A stretch of DNA of 64,000 nucleotides from Caenicola sp034331105 (GTDB lineage Bacteria; Synergistota; Synergistia; Synergistales; Synergistaceae), in NCBI GenBank assembly GCA_034331105.1, contig JAXQGB010000012.1, forward strand, positions 186,001 through 250,000, in the 5' to 3' direction. Shown here one piece after another: positions 1-7,832 of this stretch; within the stretch, counting starts at the first letter, position 1, and every line of letters starts with the position of its first letter. The notes beneath the pieces were generated by a model. That model was not told the DNA's origin, ran no database searches, and worked only from the letters and a program-made list of their open reading frames with translations. The translations under genes and the position numbers were made by a program.

Positions 1-78
1 GGGTGGCTGACTATGTCAGGTTGCGATTCCTCGCACTAAAACCACAAATATCGGAATAGCTGGATATTGTCATTAATA

Positions 79-125
79 GGAGAGGGCTCTCACCATTGGT
101 GAGAGCCCTCTCCTTATTGTTTTTC
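79..125 (+). terminator. Rho-independent terminator
   Basis: A perfect 16-bp stem (79-94 with 98-113) closes a 3-base loop and is followed on the plus strand by a T-rich run. It most likely ends a plus-strand gene lying before the window. The minus-strand gene that ends at 156 could also read into it, but the T-tract favours the plus strand. Confidence 0.8.
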
Positions 126-155
126 AGACCAAATAACCCCAGAAACTTTATAGTC

Positions 156-494
156 TTACCTGCTTCTTATCCTTTCCAGGTTATTTTTATATTCAGGGAC
201 AGCCTCCCATATTATGTCACCAAGATCGCAGGGGAACTCTTCGCAGAAGCCGCAGTGGGGGATCCCTCTGTCAAGAGCGCACATCCTGACCCTGCAATCG
301 CTGCATACTATGCTCTTTGCTCCGGGTCCGGTGCATCCTGTACACTTCATCTTTGAAGGCAGTATGAATGAGTTTCCGCCCCGGCTTTCTTCAGCGGCAG
401 CCAGTTTCGAAAGCGTCTCTATGTCGTTTCTCTCAGTTGCCCTTCGCGCTTCGCACGAGCTGCAGTCCATGCCGCAGCAGCCTGTCATCTCCAT
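156..494 (-). CDS. DUF3795-type cysteine-rich protein
   Basis: Small 112-residue protein with 12 cysteines in clustered pairs (C6, C7, C11, C14; C51, C54; C64, C67, C72; C81, C84, C89). The opening GCCGMDCSSC and the spacing match DUF3795 proteins, a family of presumed metal or Fe-S binding proteins with no established reaction. Its ATG shares one base with the TGA of the B3/B4 gene before it, so the two are probably translationally coupled at the end of a five-gene minus-strand run that starts with apbE. The family call is from memory of the Cys pattern; the function is unknown. Confidence 0.75.
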   Translation of the reverse strand: MEMTGCCGMDCSSCEARRATERNDIETLSKLAAAEESRGGNSFILPSKMKCTGCTGPGAKSIVCSDCRVRMCALDRGIPHCGFCEEFPCDLGDIIWEAVPEYKNNLERIRSR

Positions 495-1198
495 CAGAAT
501 ATTTCAGAAGAGGGCGATCCTGCGTTAACGATGCCGCTGTTTACAGTTTTACAGCCGATCTTTTCCAGTTCGGAAGAAAGCAGTTCCAGTCCCTCTTGTA
601 CCGTTTTCCACTCGGTATCGAACGCCTGGTCTACAAGAAATAGAGCCTTTTTTGTATTTTCGGAGAGGGAAGCATCCCTTGTGTCGCGATGGTTCCAGAG
701 CCAGCAGCACACTTTTTCTTCGTCAGCATAAAGAATGTTTTTAGGGGAGACATCGATAACGCTGTCTCCCGCACCAAGCGGATAGAACTTTTCACCCTCC
801 CGGCCGTAACGAAGCACCAGATCACCCTTGAGTTTCGCGGTATCATGAGCTCCCATCGGAAGGAGGTTGACCGCCGAGACACAGTCGTAGCAGTCTACCA
901 CGTTCGACACACTCCATATGTCTCCCTTGAACGTTCTGCGAAGCAAGGCTTCGAGCGATGACCTGTACTTACTCGGTTTTACACCCATCTTCGAGTATAC
1001 CTCGCGCCAGCCTGCCACGTCAGGATGGAGCATCATAGTGTCCTGAGATATCCCGATGTCTTTTAGCCTTCCTATGAGGCCCTTCTTCATGTTTTCGACA
1101 TATTCATTTGAAGGCTTGACTTTGACTTCAGCGAGCAGCCAGCCGATCTTGGCATCCGGAAAAACTTCGAATATCCTCTTTTCGATCTCTAGTTTCAC
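494..1198 (-). CDS. B3/B4 domain protein (PheT editing-domain homologue)
   Basis: A 234-residue stand-alone B3/B4 domain protein. The domain is named after the editing region of phenylalanyl-tRNA synthetase beta. Free-standing copies may bind or deacylate tRNA, but their substrate is usually not known. The middle of the protein carries the hallmark stretch MGVKPSKYRSSLEALLRR and, after it, a VVDCYDCVSAVNLL-type segment seen in this family. Translation begins at GTG (1198), with AAGGAGGG ten bases upstream. It follows the Gx transporter gene by 24 bases and overlaps the DUF3795 gene by one base, suggesting one transcript, although a functional link with the flavinylation genes upstream is not evident. 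Confidence 0.8.
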   Translation of the reverse strand: MKLEIEKRIFEVFPDAKIGWLLAEVKVKPSNEYVENMKKGLIGRLKDIGISQDTMMLHPDVAGWREVYSKMGVKPSKYRSSLEALLRRTFKGDIWSVSNVVDCYDCVSAVNLLPMGAHDTAKLKGDLVLRYGREGEKFYPLGAGDSVIDVSPKNILYADEEKVCCWLWNHRDTRDASLSENTKKALFLVDQAFDTEWKTVQEGLELLSSELEKIGCKTVNSGIVNAGSPSSEIF

Positions 1199-1222
1199 AG
1201 TACAGTGACCCTCCTTTTGTTG

Positions 1223-1726
1223 TCAGGAATTTATATCTGTCAGTGATCCGACTCTTTTGCACAGAAGAAGGGCAAGCCATCCTACCGCCCATCCTGCCGC
1301 TGTACCCGCAGCCAAAAGCGGTACTATGTAGAGCAGCACCCTGATATCATTCACTACAAAAGCAGCAACTGAAACCTGTGCCACGTTGAAGGCCCAGGCA
1401 CCCGCAACGCTTATCCATGGAAGGCTGAAGTCATCCTTGAATTTTAAATATATAAAGGACATGACCGATGCCGACATCAGGCCTCCGGCCAAGCTGCAAA
1501 GAAGTGCGAACCAATTTCCTGTCATTACCCAGGCAAGGAATACCCTGATCAGGGTAACGGCAAAAGCCTCTTTTACGCCTAAAAGGACCAGGGCCAAAAG
1601 GGAGAAGACATTGGCAGCGCCAAGTTTTATCCCCGGAAGCGGCATGGGAAGACTTCCCTCGAACATATTAAATACAAGGGCAAATGCCGCAAGCGAGCCG
1701 GTAATAATGAGGTTTTTAAGCTTCAT
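1223..1726 (-). CDS. Gx transporter family membrane protein (Hpre_diP_synt_I type)
   Basis: A 167-residue, very hydrophobic protein with about five membrane segments, an N-terminal PLPGIKLGAANVFSLLAL motif and a central region resembling ECF-transporter S-components. It belongs to the family historically called heptaprenyl diphosphate synthase component I and now often called Gx transporter. The transported substrate is not proven. The ATG at 1726 overlaps the TGA of the NusG-domain-II gene; a GTG one codon earlier is possible. Its place directly after ApbE and NusG domain II genes is a recurrent neighbourhood in anaerobes and suggests a role in flavin or quinone-like redox biology at the membrane (inference). 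Confidence 0.8.
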   Translation of the reverse strand: MKLKNLIITGSLAAFALVFNMFEGSLPMPLPGIKLGAANVFSLLALVLLGVKEAFAVTLIRVFLAWVMTGNWFALLCSLAGGLMSASVMSFIYLKFKDDFSLPWISVAGAWAFNVAQVSVAAFVVNDIRVLLYIVPLLAAGTAAGWAVGWLALLLCKRVGSLTDINS

Positions 1727-2109
1727 CACCAGGTCACCCCATCGACTTCAGATTCTCCTGTAAGTCTGATCACCAGCCTGTGCGGCAGGCATATGGCAGA
1801 ATCCCCCGGTTTTTTGAGCCATCCCCGCTTTACACAGTCCTTGTCCGGACAGTCTGCCGCAATAACGGCAATTTTGCCGTCCTCTGCTTTCAGCCTGTTC
1901 AGGCCGCCTTTGTATTCGATAACAAACTCCCTGGCCGGGTCTCCCTTTTTCAGCATTACCCTCTGTAAAAGCTTACCATCCTGTATTATTTCTGCGCTCA
2001 TTACATCAGGAGCTGCGGTCATTGATCTGATGCCCCACACAGCACTTGAAGCCGCAAGTATCACCATGAGGATCCCCAGCATTGCCCTGTCTCCGCGCTT
2101 CATTCCCAT
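1726..2109 (-). CDS. NusG domain II-containing membrane-anchored protein
   Basis: About 127 residues: one N-terminal membrane anchor (roughly residues 8-27), then an extracytoplasmic beta-rich domain ending in DCPDKDCVKRGW and ICLPHRLVIRL. The paired cysteines and the ICLPH motif are typical of small NusG domain II proteins encoded next to apbE; they are unrelated in role to transcription factor NusG. Both ends overlap neighbours (TGATG with apbE before it and with the Gx gene after it), so the three genes are tightly coupled. The function is unknown; association with ApbE-dependent flavinylation is inferred from context only. Confidence 0.8.
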   Translation of the reverse strand: MGMKRGDRAMLGILMVILAASSAVWGIRSMTAAPDVMSAEIIQDGKLLQRVMLKKGDPAREFVIEYKGGLNRLKAEDGKIAVIAADCPDKDCVKRGWLKKPGDSAICLPHRLVIRLTGESEVDGVTW

Positions 2110-3200
2110 CACTGCACCGCCGGTGCCCTTTTCATATCCGGGTCTTTCAGCAGAAAGCCTTCACTGAGACCCTTCGTCACAAATACTATAGTTCCTTCAG
2201 TTTTTTTTGCCACGAGGACAGCCTCAATATTTTTCAATTCCCTTAAAAGAGAAATACCTCTATCAAGACCCATAACAAATAGTGCGGTACTAAGCGCATC
2301 CGCATCTGTTGATTCTTCGCTTACTATCGTCACAGAGGACAGGTCTGACAGGGCAGGATAGCCGGTCGCGGGGTCAAAAATATGGTGGTAACTGGCTCCG
2401 CCTGATTCAAAATATCTCTCATAAGCTCCCGATGTCACAACAGAAACATCCGATACTTCAGCGATGCCAAAATATTTTCCTCTGGGCATGAATGGATGCT
2501 GTAGCCCAAGCTTCCACTTTCCCGGCTTGGGAGAGCTCCCAAAAACTGCAATGTTCCCTCCGAGATCGATAAGAGCTGACGAAACGGTCTCGTTTATAAG
2601 CAGAGCTTTTACTTTGTCTGTTATATATCCCTTTGCTATTCCCCCGAGATCTATCCTCTGTCCTTTTGCTGTCTGTACGAAAGTCCCTTCTGCTTTATGC
2701 AAAACGGAAATCTTTCTAAAATCTGTCATGTCCACAGCCTGCTTCAGCTGTTCAGCATCAGGAACGGCTGCACTCTCAGTTCCTATGCCCCAGAGTTTGA
2801 CGATCTTTCCGACAGTCGGGTCAAATGCTCCCCCTGTACGTTCTGACCATTCAAGTGCCCTTTCAATAAGAAAACCTGTCTCTTCTGATACTTTTACGGG
2901 ATATTCTCCGGATGCCCTGTTAACAAGCGATACATCCGACGAAGGTATATTTACTGAAAGGAGATCTTCCAGCCTTTCTATCTCTTTCATCGAGAGATCA
3001 AGGGCGTTGTTCAGCTTTTCGCTGTCGTCCCCATACAGAGTTATCCTCACGATCGTACCCAGGCGGTATGATTCCCTCTGGGCTTTTATTGGGGTTCGCC
3101 AACCGGCAATGACCAAATACAGGGATATAAAGAGCATAACTGTCACTGCGGCTGCTGCAAGATAAGCTATGGGCCTTGATCGGACTGCTTTGATGCTCAT
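2109..3200 (-). CDS. apbE: FAD:protein FMN transferase (ApbE)
   Basis: 363 residues, the usual length. ApbE uses FAD to attach FMN covalently to Ser/Thr of extracytoplasmic redox proteins in a Mg-dependent reaction. One N-terminal membrane segment (about residues 10-33) places the domain outside the membrane. Family motifs are present: GGAFDPTVGKIVKLWGIG near 123-140, DLGGIAKGY at 184-192, DLGGNIAVFG at 212-221, TSGAYERYFE near 257 and FDPATGYPA near 275. The start has AAAGGA close upstream. It leads the cluster with the NusG domain II and Gx genes. No FMN-binding-domain acceptor protein is encoded in this window, so its substrate must lie elsewhere. Confidence 0.93.
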   Translation of the reverse strand: MSIKAVRSRPIAYLAAAAVTVMLFISLYLVIAGWRTPIKAQRESYRLGTIVRITLYGDDSEKLNNALDLSMKEIERLEDLLSVNIPSSDVSLVNRASGEYPVKVSEETGFLIERALEWSERTGGAFDPTVGKIVKLWGIGTESAAVPDAEQLKQAVDMTDFRKISVLHKAEGTFVQTAKGQRIDLGGIAKGYITDKVKALLINETVSSALIDLGGNIAVFGSSPKPGKWKLGLQHPFMPRGKYFGIAEVSDVSVVTSGAYERYFESGGASYHHIFDPATGYPALSDLSSVTIVSEESTDADALSTALFVMGLDRGISLLRELKNIEAVLVAKKTEGTIVFVTKGLSEGFLLKDPDMKRAPAVQ

Positions 3201-3348
3201 ATCTTCCTTTGTCTCCCCCGGATCAATAAATTTAAGGATCTCTGCATACGTGCCGGTATATTATATCAACATGGGACAGAAAGAATATGATCGACGATTT
3301 TGTGCTGTACCGATGACAAATAATAATCCGGGAATCTCGAAGAACGTA

Positions 3349-4059
3349 CTATCTTCTGAAAAGTTTCATCGGAAGAGCCCCATATTCGGGAAGGTACTTC
3401 ATTGGGTCAAGTGCAGTGCCTTTTGCGTTGCGGACTTCGAAATGAAGATGGTCAGTCGTTGCCCTGCCAGTTCTGCCGACAGTTGCTATAACATCTCCCT
3501 GTTTTACCCTTTGTCCTACCTTTACGTTCATTGTGGAGCAGTGTGAGTAAAGCGTCCAGAGCTGGTCCGAGTGATTTATTATTATGACTCTTCCATAGCC
3601 TCTGAAACCCTTTCCCCCATTTGAGACTACCTCAACAATTCCGTCAAGGACGGCATGGATCGGGGTGCTTTTTGGAGCAACGATGTCTATGCCAAGGTGT
3701 TTCCGCCTGCTTTTTGACCTTGTCCTGCTAAAGAGGCTGGAAAGTTCCCCTGACTTCAGGGGCCACTTCATGTCGCTGATGAGAAGAGGTGCGCCGCCGC
3801 TGACCATCTCTTCCTCGTCCCATTCAATGTCGCCGGGCGAGCCCAGTTTTCTGTATGCCGTTTCGAGGGGATCTTCCTGAAGGGCCTGATAATCTATCTC
3901 TTCTGCATACAAGTTATAGGGAGTGAGAAGGATGGAAAGAAGTATGAAACATAAAACATAAACTCCTCCGACCCTAAGACCGAACAAGTTTTTAAATGCG
4001 CAGTATTTCTGTTGTTTGCTATTTGAAAGACGATCGTTAGCCTCAGTAATGCGATCCAT
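3349..4059 (-). CDS. M23 family peptidoglycan endopeptidase (LytM-like)
   Basis: 236 residues. An N-terminal membrane segment (about 30-52) is followed by a linker and a C-terminal LytM domain. Zinc ligands of the M23 family are intact: H121 and D125 in HLGID, H173 in YSH, and the HxH pair H204/H206 in DHLHFEVR, so it should be an active cell-wall peptidase or an activator-type homologue outside the membrane. I chose the ATG at 4059 because GGGGAGG lies six bases before it; the ATG at 4077 precedes that ribosome site. It lies 50 bases downstream of the hydrolase gene and upstream of apbE, with about 150 bases before the latter. Confidence 0.88.
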   Translation of the reverse strand: MDRITEANDRLSNSKQQKYCAFKNLFGLRVGGVYVLCFILLSILLTPYNLYAEEIDYQALQEDPLETAYRKLGSPGDIEWDEEEMVSGGAPLLISDMKWPLKSGELSSLFSRTRSKSRRKHLGIDIVAPKSTPIHAVLDGIVEVVSNGGKGFRGYGRVIIINHSDQLWTLYSHCSTMNVKVGQRVKQGDVIATVGRTGRATTDHLHFEVRNAKGTALDPMKYLPEYGALPMKLFRR

Positions 4060-4109
4060 CAAAGACCTCCCCGTCATTACAGGAACGGTCAGATCATTTT
4101 ATCACAGAG

Positions 4110-4919
4110 CTAAGTCCAGGTCTTGGCTATCCGGTCGACCATCTCTTTCATTATCTTCGGGTCGGCCTTGCCGTATCTGCTGCGGAAAGAATGGTCCGCC
4201 CCTTCAATAATGAAAAAATATTTCTCTCTATCCGGCAGGCTTACTTCCGTTAGCACCCCCATGCAGCTTTCCTCGGAAAAAATCTCATCGCAGCTGCCTC
4301 TGAAGGATATCAGCCCTTTTACCTTAACATGGGAGAGCATGTCCTCCTTTATTTCTGAGCGTAAAGTTGAAAGAACAGGAAGGGACATCATTCTTTCCTC
4401 AACCTCTTTGAAGGCTACTATTCCAGTTCCGCTGAGTATCACCCTCTCAGGGACCTGAGAACCGTCCTTGATCAGGCAGTTGATATTATCTGCCGCAGCA
4501 GAAAGGGCAATGATGCCGCCAAGTGAAAAACCCCATATCCAGAGCGGATTTCCCGACGTTGCTGCCCGGATGTCACATATTGCGTTAAAAACGTCCTGCT
4601 GCTCCTGTGCAAAAGTCTTTCCTGAAAAAGCTTTTTTGATCCACTGGGAAACGTCATTTGAAAAGTCCTGTCGGTTTCTGATCTTTCGGCTCGTTTCCAC
4701 CAGCCATGGAGTGTATCCCTTCTCTGAAAGAAGCTCGGAAAGGAGCCGGAATTTATTGTGTTCTCCCATATTGGCACTGCTGTGCACTCCGTGGAGCAGA
4801 ACGATCTGGATCCCGTTCGGAATTTTCGGAAGGCAGGAAGCGATCCTGACCTCCTTGTCACCAAAGGTCCCGGAAGTCACATATTCTTGTATATTTGAAT
4901 ATTCCTGTCTCTTTTTCAT
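4110..4919 (-). CDS. Alpha/beta hydrolase
   Basis: 269 residues, no signal peptide. It has an alpha/beta-hydrolase core: LLHGVHSSAN (oxyanion region, about 41-50), the nucleophile elbow GFSLGG with Ser132, a candidate acid in SCDE (about 217) and a catalytic His in EGADHSF (about 249). The substrate cannot be read from the sequence; the layout with a helical insertion after strand 6 resembles esterases and acyl-transferring serine hydrolases. AGGAAG precedes the ATG. It is separated by a strong terminator from the ptb gene upstream and may be cotranscribed with the M23 peptidase gene. Confidence 0.8.
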   Translation of the reverse strand: MKKRQEYSNIQEYVTSGTFGDKEVRIASCLPKIPNGIQIVLLHGVHSSANMGEHNKFRLLSELLSEKGYTPWLVETSRKIRNRQDFSNDVSQWIKKAFSGKTFAQEQQDVFNAICDIRAATSGNPLWIWGFSLGGIIALSAAADNINCLIKDGSQVPERVILSGTGIVAFKEVEERMMSLPVLSTLRSEIKEDMLSHVKVKGLISFRGSCDEIFSEESCMGVLTEVSLPDREKYFFIIEGADHSFRSRYGKADPKIMKEMVDRIAKTWT

Positions 4920-4943
4920 TCTATTCTTCCTGACCCTAAACTA

Positions 4944-4969
4944 AAAGAGGGCGGGATACCGCCCTCTTT
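4944..4969 (-). terminator. Rho-independent terminator after ptb
   Basis: An 11-bp perfect stem (4944-4954 with 4959-4969) with a 4-base loop is followed on the minus strand by a short T run. It sits 34 bases after the ptb stop codon. Confidence 0.85.
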
Positions 4970-5002
4970 GCGCTTTCTGTTATCTGAGAAAGTTTGGATC
5001 TT

Positions 5003-5923
5003 TTACTTTCCCTGGTGGGCTGCAAGGGCGACAGCTGATGCGATCGAGAGGAGCTTCGTTTCGGCTGAGTCTGCGCGGCTGGTAAGAACTACCGGTGCGG
5101 CCGCTCCGAGGACGATGCCTGCTGTCTTATTCTCTGAGAAATAGACGATCGCTTTTGCAAGCATATTTCCTGAATCTATATTGGGAACGTGCAGGATATC
5201 TGCATATCCGGCGACGTCGCTCTTGATGCCCTTGTGGTGTGCTGATTCAGGGGATATCGCATTGTCCAGGGCGAGGGGTCCATCGATTATGCATCCCTTG
5301 ATCTGCCCGCGGCGGCTCATCTGTGTAAGCAGCGCCGCATCCATCGTCGGCGGCATATCGGGGTTCACGACTTCAACGGCGGCAAGTGCGGCTACCTTGG
5401 GGCAGCTTACTCCGAATGCGTGCGCAAGCTCTACTACGTTCTTGATTATGTCGATCTTAATCTTGAGGTCGGGGTACATGTTGAATGCGGGGTCGGAAAT
5501 GAAGAAGATCCTGTCGTATCCCTTGACCTCATGGATGTACACGTGTGAAAGGGTTTTGCCTGTGCGGAGCCCTTTTTCCTTATTTAGTATCCCTCTTAGG
5601 AAGTTGGCTGTCGCGACCATTCCCTTCATGACTATCTGTGCCTGTCCGCTCGATACCAGTTCAACAGCCTTAAGCGCTGCAGCTGCTTCCCCGCCCTTTT
5701 CATCGACTACTTCGTAGTTGGCGAGATCGATTCCAAGTTTGTCTGTGACTTCTTTGATCTTGTCAGCATTGCCAACGAGAAATGCTTCAGCAACACCGGC
5801 TTTGCGTGCGTTCTCTACCGCTTCCATTACCTCTGCATCTTCGGCACATGCAACGCTTATCTTCTTGGGGCCTACTTCCTTTGCATACTCAAGCAGTGCA
5901 CCTAGTGTACGAATCTGTTCCAT
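5003..5923 (-). CDS. ptb: Phosphate butyryltransferase / phosphotransacetylase family
   Basis: 306 residues, typical of Ptb. The enzyme interconverts acyl-CoA plus phosphate with acyl-phosphate plus CoA in fermentative ATP production. Family features include IVMKGMVATANFLRGIL near 98, SDPAFNMYPDL near 143, CIIDGPLALDNAIS near 212 and NIDSGNMLAKAI near 248. I place the start at ATG 5923 because AGGGAGG lies ten bases before it; an in-frame GTG at 5956 lacks such a site. No butyrate kinase or phosphotransacetylase partner is nearby, so the acyl chain (butyryl, or branched acyl groups from amino acids) cannot be fixed. It appears to be a single-gene unit with its own terminator. Confidence 0.88.
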   Translation of the reverse strand: MEQIRTLGALLEYAKEVGPKKISVACAEDAEVMEAVENARKAGVAEAFLVGNADKIKEVTDKLGIDLANYEVVDEKGGEAAAALKAVELVSSGQAQIVMKGMVATANFLRGILNKEKGLRTGKTLSHVYIHEVKGYDRIFFISDPAFNMYPDLKIKIDIIKNVVELAHAFGVSCPKVAALAAVEVVNPDMPPTMDAALLTQMSRRGQIKGCIIDGPLALDNAISPESAHHKGIKSDVAGYADILHVPNIDSGNMLAKAIVYFSENKTAGIVLGAAAPVVLTSRADSAETKLLSIASAVALAAHQGK

Positions 5924-6106
5924 GTCAGAAATGACCTCCCTGGGATGTATTGTCACAGGCTTACCGCCTGCATTTTACAAAAGCACGTGAATTATTATAC
6001 ATGCATATCCGAGCGGCGTACAACTGCAGGCTAATTGCAGAATTTTGCGAATATAAATGGTTTTTAAAATAATTTCCAATGTCTGAACATCTCTTAAAAA
6101 TAAAGA

Positions 6107-6135
6107 ACGTGTGGTACGAACAACGTACCACACGT
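6107..6135 (-). terminator. Rho-independent terminator after hcp
   Basis: A 12-bp perfect stem (6107-6118 with 6124-6135) with a 5-base loop, then TTCTTTATTTTT on the minus strand, 27 bases after the hcp stop. Confidence 0.88.
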
Positions 6136-6162
6136 CATTATTATATATATTTTCTTTATTGC

Positions 6163-7791
6163 TTATGCCATGAACATGGCGATGTCATCATCTACAGTAC
6201 CTACTCCCGCAATTCCGAACTTTTCAACCAGCACTTTCGCCACATTGGGTGAGAGGAAGCCGGGGAGAGTCGGACCAAGGTGGATATTCTTGACACCGAG
6301 ATAGAGAAGGGCCAGTAGTACGATGACAGCCTTTTGCTCATACCATGCTATGTTGTAGGCAATTGGCAGCTTGTTTACATCGTCAAGGCCGAAAACTTCC
6401 TTGAGCTTAAGGGCTATCACCGCAAGCGAGTAGGAGTCATTGCACTGTCCTGCATCAAGGACTCTGGGTATGCCTCCGATGTCTCCTAGATCCAGCTTGT
6501 TGTAGCGATACTTCGCACATCCCGCTGTAAGTATGATCGTATCCTTGGGAAGTTTCTTCGCAAATTCCGTGTAGTATTCCCTGGACTTCATGCGTCCGTC
6601 GCAGCCTGCCATTACAAAGAATTTTTTGACAGCTCCCGACTTGACCGCATCGACAACCTTATCGGCAAGAGCAAGGACCTGATTATGGGCAAAGCCTCCC
6701 ACTATCGTTCCTGTTTCTATCTCTTCCGGTGCCGGGAGTTTCTTCGCCATTTCAATGACTGCAGAGAAATCCTTCTTTCCCGCTGGATCAGGTACTATGT
6801 GGGCACATCCGGGGAATCCGGCTGAACCGGTCGTGAATATGCGCTGCCGGACCTCTTCGCTCTTAGGCGGGACTATACAGTTCGTAGTAAAGAGGATCGG
6901 GCCTTTGAAAGTCTCAAACTCTCCGACCTGTTTCCACCATGAACCGCCATAGTTGCCTGCAAAGTTGTCATACTTTTTGAATGCAGGGTAATAGTGGGCA
7001 GGGAGCATCTCTCCGTGGGTGTAGACATCCACTCCCGTTCCCTTAGTCTGCTCAAGGAGCTGCTCAAGATCGGTAAGGTCATGTCCGGAAATAAGGATGG
7101 CCGGGTTTTTCCTGACACCAATGTTGACCTTGGTGATCTCAGGGTTCCCGTACTTCGATGTGTTGCCTGCATCAAGAAGAGCCATCGCCTTTACTCCGTT
7201 CTCACCTGTTCTGAGTGTGAGGGCGACGAGGTCATCCGCTCCGAGGCTGTTGTCCAGCAAAGACGCCATAGCCTCATACATGAACTTGTAAAGGTCAACA
7301 TCTTCCTTCCCAAGGTTGAGCGCATGTTCTGCATAGGCAGCCATGCCCTTCAGGCCATAAGTTATCATTTCCCTCAGGGAGCGGACATCTTCGTTCTCTG
7401 TTGCAAGAACTCCGACTGACGCTGCCTTCTCAAGCATCAAATCCCTGCCTTCGGCCTTAAAGAGGGCGGCATCATGAAGTCCCGCCGCGTGAGCTTTGGC
7501 TTTTAGGCCTTCCCTGACTGAGATCATCTTTGTGATCTGCTTCTGGATAGCGTCGGCATCAAAGTTTGCATTTGTTATCGTCATGAAGAGGCTTCTCAGT
7601 ACTTCATGGTTCACCTCGGGGATCCCGGAGGCTTCAATTTTACCCTTTACTACAACATCCGAGATGCCTTTAACTGTGTAAATAAGAAGATCCTGGAGCT
7701 TTGCCACTTGCTCTTCTTTTCCGCATACACCCTTTACAGTGCATCCTTTGTTCATTGCAGTTTCCTGACACTGAAAACAGAACATGCTCAT
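6163..7791 (-). CDS. hcp: Hydroxylamine reductase (hybrid cluster protein)
   Basis: 542 residues, full length. Hcp reduces hydroxylamine to ammonia in vitro and is linked to NO detoxification in anaerobes. The N-terminal Fe-S ligands C5, C8, C17 and C23 have the CxxC-x8-C-x5-C spacing found in anaerobes. Downstream are the hybrid-cluster segments: HGEMLPAHYYP near 255, FTTNCIVPP near 300, GSAGFPGC near 322, GCDGRMKSREYY near 400 and GCAKYRYNKLDLG near 429. A GGAGGAG site precedes the ATG. It lies 41 bases downstream of the fprA-type gene on the same strand and ends at a strong terminator, so the two probably form a nitrosative/oxidative stress operon. Confidence 0.95.
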   Translation of the reverse strand: MSMFCFQCQETAMNKGCTVKGVCGKEEQVAKLQDLLIYTVKGISDVVVKGKIEASGIPEVNHEVLRSLFMTITNANFDADAIQKQITKMISVREGLKAKAHAAGLHDAALFKAEGRDLMLEKAASVGVLATENEDVRSLREMITYGLKGMAAYAEHALNLGKEDVDLYKFMYEAMASLLDNSLGADDLVALTLRTGENGVKAMALLDAGNTSKYGNPEITKVNIGVRKNPAILISGHDLTDLEQLLEQTKGTGVDVYTHGEMLPAHYYPAFKKYDNFAGNYGGSWWKQVGEFETFKGPILFTTNCIVPPKSEEVRQRIFTTGSAGFPGCAHIVPDPAGKKDFSAVIEMAKKLPAPEEIETGTIVGGFAHNQVLALADKVVDAVKSGAVKKFFVMAGCDGRMKSREYYTEFAKKLPKDTIILTAGCAKYRYNKLDLGDIGGIPRVLDAGQCNDSYSLAVIALKLKEVFGLDDVNKLPIAYNIAWYEQKAVIVLLALLYLGVKNIHLGPTLPGFLSPNVAKVLVEKFGIAGVGTVDDDIAMFMA

Positions 7792-7832
7792 ATGACACTC
7801 CTCCTTTATATTGCTGATTTTTGTTGTATTTT

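Noticed and set aside
2464..3165. Long opposite-strand reading frames inside apbE, hcp, hydA and similar genes
   Set aside because: They are antisense shadows of clearly conserved genes, without ribosome sites or known domains.
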